DNA of 64,000 bases, from NCBI RefSeq assembly GCF_019097595.1, contig NC_080714.1:8916759-8980758 (forward strand), in the 5' to 3' direction. The position numbers and the translations under genes were made by a program. The stretch comes from Hemibagrus wyckioides (Eukaryota; Chordata; Actinopteri; Siluriformes; Bagridae). The notes below the pieces were generated by a model. The model searched no databases and was not told where the DNA came from. It worked only from the letters and a program-made list of their open reading frames with translations. This document shows positions 44,601 through 64,000 of the stretch, in pieces (the first letter of the stretch is position 1; the number at the start of each line of letters is the position of its first letter).

Positions 44601-45058
44601 CCACAGATTATCCATATACTTTTAATTAACCTTCAAAGCATAATATTTTACACCATATACCTGACTCAAACCCAACTAATGTATACAATTTACTCACCTC
44701 CCATGGTGGCGAAAAAGCCCTCAATATTGCACCCAGTTACACCCAGGACAAAATAGCCATGCAGGGCAGTGTAGAAAGTGACCGTGAAGCCTCCGAAGAC
44801 CATGAACAAGCCGGCAACGGCCAGGTTCAGAAGAATGTAGTTGAGCGGTGTGCGGAGTTTCTTGTGTTTCACTGTGATGAAGAGCGTGAGGAAGTTGATC
44901 GGGAAGGCGGTGATCATGAGGAAAAGCATGTAGGCAGCGAGCAGCGAATACTTCCACGGCTCGGCGAGGTAGTACTGGGGCTCTTCAAAAGGGCTCCGCA
45001 CCAAGCCTGTCTTGTTAGACATCGGCACGTAGAAGTTCGGACCCTCTGTCCCGTTCAT
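41500..45058 (-). CDS. exorh: rhodopsin with introns: exo-rhodopsin (354 residues, 5 exons)
   Basis: Light-sensing class A GPCR that binds 11-cis-retinal. Five exons (361, 169, 166, 240 and 129 nt) reproduce the vertebrate RHO exon plan exactly and give 354 residues. Visible landmarks: N-glycosylation sites at Asn2 and Asn15, Cys110/Cys187 disulfide pair, counterion Glu113, Glu122, ERY at 134-136, His211, CWLPY in helix 6, retinal Lys296 in [16 protein letters not shown], palmitoylation Cys322/323, Ser/Thr-rich tail and terminal VAPA (rod outer-segment sorting motif VxPx). Position 83 is Gly, not the usual Asp. Teleost visual rh1 lacks introns, so this copy, flanked by ift122 and plxnd1, is inferred to be exo-rhodopsin, expressed in pineal photoreceptors in zebrafish. 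Alternative: a retained ancestral retinal rhodopsin in a non-teleost ray-finned fish. No frameshift or stop is seen. Confidence 0.93.
42553..42882. mobile_element. Tc1-like relic, 'gatcaggcataac' family
   Basis: Contains gaagcaggaaaaatgggcaa, ctggatcagagcatctccaa and the terminal repeat cataatgttatgcctgatca. It lacks its left terminal repeat and most of the transposase. Lies in exorh intron 4. Confidence 0.6.
43167..43406 (-). CDS. exorh: exorh exon 4 with retinal lysine
   Basis: Acceptor tcgtgccag, donor gtacaa; 240 nt. Encodes [20 protein letters not shown], helix 6 ([20 protein letters not shown]) and helix 7 with Lys296 in [16 protein letters not shown], ending NRQ at residue 312. Confidence 0.96.
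43760..43985 (-). repeat. exorh: TG-rich tract in exorh intron 3
   Basis: About 225 bp of TG with scattered A/C changes (tatgtgtgtg-type), filling much of the 590-bp intron and ending about 10 bases from the exon 3 donor. Confidence 0.85.
43997..44162 (-). CDS. exorh: exorh exon 3
   Basis: Acceptor tcatgcag, donor gtgaga; 166 nt. Encodes [20 protein letters not shown] (Cys187 loop) and helix 5 ([20 protein letters not shown]). The intron after it carries a long TG-rich tract. Confidence 0.96.
44369..44537 (-). CDS. exorh: exorh exon 2
   Basis: Acceptor ttttaatag, donor gtacga; 169 nt. Encodes [20 protein letters not shown] and [19 protein letters not shown]; carries the ERY motif and helix 4. 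Confidence 0.96.
44698..45058 (-). CDS. exorh: exorh exon 1 (residues 1-120)
   Basis: ATG at 45058 opens [18 protein letters not shown], the invariant rhodopsin N-terminus, so the start is firm. Donor gtgagt follows after 361 nt. Covers helices 1-3, including [20 protein letters not shown] (Gly83) and [12 protein letters not shown] (Cys110, Glu113). Confidence 0.96.
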
Positions 45059-45204
45059 GATGACTGCAGCAACTCAGGAACACAAGCACAGAGAAAAATA
45101 GCAAACAAGCAAAAAAAAAAAAAAAATCCTTGAATTGTAGATAATGTGGAGAAAGGGTCAGTCCCTGAGAACAAGTAATCAACTCCACAGGACACTGAGC
45201 AGCT

Positions 45205-45214
45205 CTCTTATATG
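45205..45214 (-). promoter_or_regulatory. exorh: TATA box of exorh
   Basis: On the minus strand the sequence reads CATATAAGAG, about 147 bases before the ATG and just downstream of a CRX-type site. Position and sequence fit a core promoter with a 5' leader of roughly 120 bases. Confidence 0.6.
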
Positions 45215-45227
45215 CCACCCTCCTGAG

Positions 45228-45306
45228 GGATTAACCTCACTGAAAGTGGGAGATTAGTGTAATTTGGTAAAATAGGCCGCAAGGTCAGAAAGAAAGTAAC
45301 TAATCC
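45228..45306 (-). promoter_or_regulatory. exorh: cluster of three CRX/OTX-type sites upstream of exorh
   Basis: Homeodomain K50 sites at 45228-45233 (TAATCC on minus), 45251-45256 (TAATCT on minus) and 45301-45306 (GGATTA on minus). An AGGTCA-like half site lies between the last two, near 45282-45287. CRX/OTX sites drive photoreceptor and pineal genes, including zebrafish exorh. No exact copy of the published pineal element (PIPE) was seen. Confidence 0.5.
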
Positions 45307-45410
45307 TTAAGATACACTCAAGGACAAAAGACCGCGTTTGCTTATACACTCTTTATATTTTTTTTATTTTTGTTATGATGATTATTATTATTATTATTAT
45401 TGTTGTTTTT

Positions 45411-45441
<31 letters not shown>

Positions 45442-46043
45442 TTATTATTATTATTATTATTATTTTCTCTTTCAAATATGCAAAGCAATATTTTCCATTC
45501 TAGGCCCACAAAAACGATAAAATTAAAAAAATTCTGAATTTCTAAAATAAATAACAGTACTCATATGTATATCTTAAAAAAACATTTATTGAAAATTAAT
45601 AAATTATGAAAATATTACAATGGCTATATAAAAACAATTAATTCCATATGACAATAAAATATATGGAATATTGTAGGTTTTTTTTATATATATAATTCAA
45701 AAGCAAGCCCACAACTAATGAAAAAAATTTGGTATCAAGTTTTAGAGATGCATCTCTTTTTTTTTGGAATAAAAATAAAATCCCTGTTTGTTAGCATCAT
45801 CTTGCACACTCCAGCCATTTCCAAATGCTGTAATCGCCTTTCACTGGCTGAGTATCCTGATCTCTTTAATCCTATCAGAGCTATCGGCTGAGGTGGCGCT
45901 TTTCTTGAGGCTTGAGGATCATCGTCGCGTTAATGCTGCTATGATACAAATCTCTAGTGAAGGCTCATAGTCATTCAGCTCAGGCTAATCCATAGACCCT
46001 ATAAATGCACACTCAAATAATGCTCTAAGTCTGTTCGGGTGAG
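45307..46043. other. ift122-exorh spacer with ift122 3' UTR
   Basis: AT-rich spacer between tandem minus-strand genes. A minus-strand AATAAA at 45585-45590 is a plausible ift122 poly(A) signal, giving a 3' UTR of about 450 bases. A run of ATT and CTT triplets at about 45377-45461 separates it from the opsin promoter. No coding sequence is seen. Confidence 0.5.
45377..45461. repeat. ATT/CTT triplet tract upstream of exorh
   Basis: (ATT)n-(CTT)n-(ATT)n. The pyrimidine/purine-biased CTT centre could form triplex DNA. It separates the exorh promoter from the ift122 3' end. Confidence 0.85.
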
Positions 46044-63967
<17,924 letters not shown>

Positions 63968-64000
63968 CTGTGCAAAATATTCAGAGACACAGCTCCATTA

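Noticed and set aside
45059..45310. Pineal element PIPE upstream of exorh
   Set aside because: Only the first five to six bases of the published element match at two TGACC sites; not enough to call.

Overview
This window is from a vertebrate nuclear genome, almost certainly a teleost fish. Coding sequence sits in short exons with GT/AG borders. Introns are rich in CA/TG, CT and AT microsatellites and hold fish-type Tc1, hAT-like and tRNA-SINE repeats. No prokaryotic operon, CRISPR array or phage module is present. A catfish or related otophysan is a guess from the style of the repeats, not a demonstrated assignment.

Three genes were reconstructed exon by exon, and reading frame is conserved across every junction. 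(1) plxnd1 (plexin D1), + strand, entered part-way through: 22 coding exons from 2986 to the stop at 39846 give 949 residues, running from the extracellular IPT repeats through the membrane segment, the split RasGAP-like domain and the Rho-GTPase-binding domain to a C-terminal SEA tail. (2) An intron-containing rhodopsin gene, - strand, 45058 to 41500: five exons, 354 residues. Teleost visual rh1 is an intronless retrogene, so a five-exon rhodopsin at this locus is best called exo-rhodopsin (exorh), the pineal opsin that keeps the ancestral RHO position. (3) ift122 (intraflagellar transport 122, IFT-A complex), - strand, 63967 to 46044: the last 13 coding exons (562 residues). The 5' WD40-encoding part lies beyond the right edge.

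Layout: 1-40.9 kb plxnd1; 40.9-41.2 kb a short tail-to-tail gap; 41.2-45.2 kb exorh with a TATA box and three CRX/OTX-type sites just upstream; 45.3-46.0 kb a compact AT-rich gap holding the ift122 3' end; 46.0-64.0 kb ift122. The gene order ift122 > rhodopsin > < plxnd1 matches the human IFT122-RHO-H1-8-PLXND1 neighbourhood, but no linker-histone H1 gene is seen between the rhodopsin and plxnd1 here. The three genes act in different processes (semaphorin receptor signalling, light detection, ciliary retrograde transport). Opsin and IFT122 both concern ciliated photoreceptors, but nothing in the sequence proves co-regulation.

The main non-coding landmarks are a roughly 2.1 kb, 30-bp-unit minisatellite with higher-order duplications in the last plxnd1 intron; an hAT-like non-autonomous element (8-bp target duplication) nested inside a Tc1-like relic in an ift122 intron; a foldback element with a perfect 8-bp duplication in a plxnd1 intron; several internally deleted Tc1-like copies; and a tRNA-derived SINE family. 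I found no clearly novel biological system. The most informative points are the opsin's identity, its Gly at position 83, and the structured repeats.
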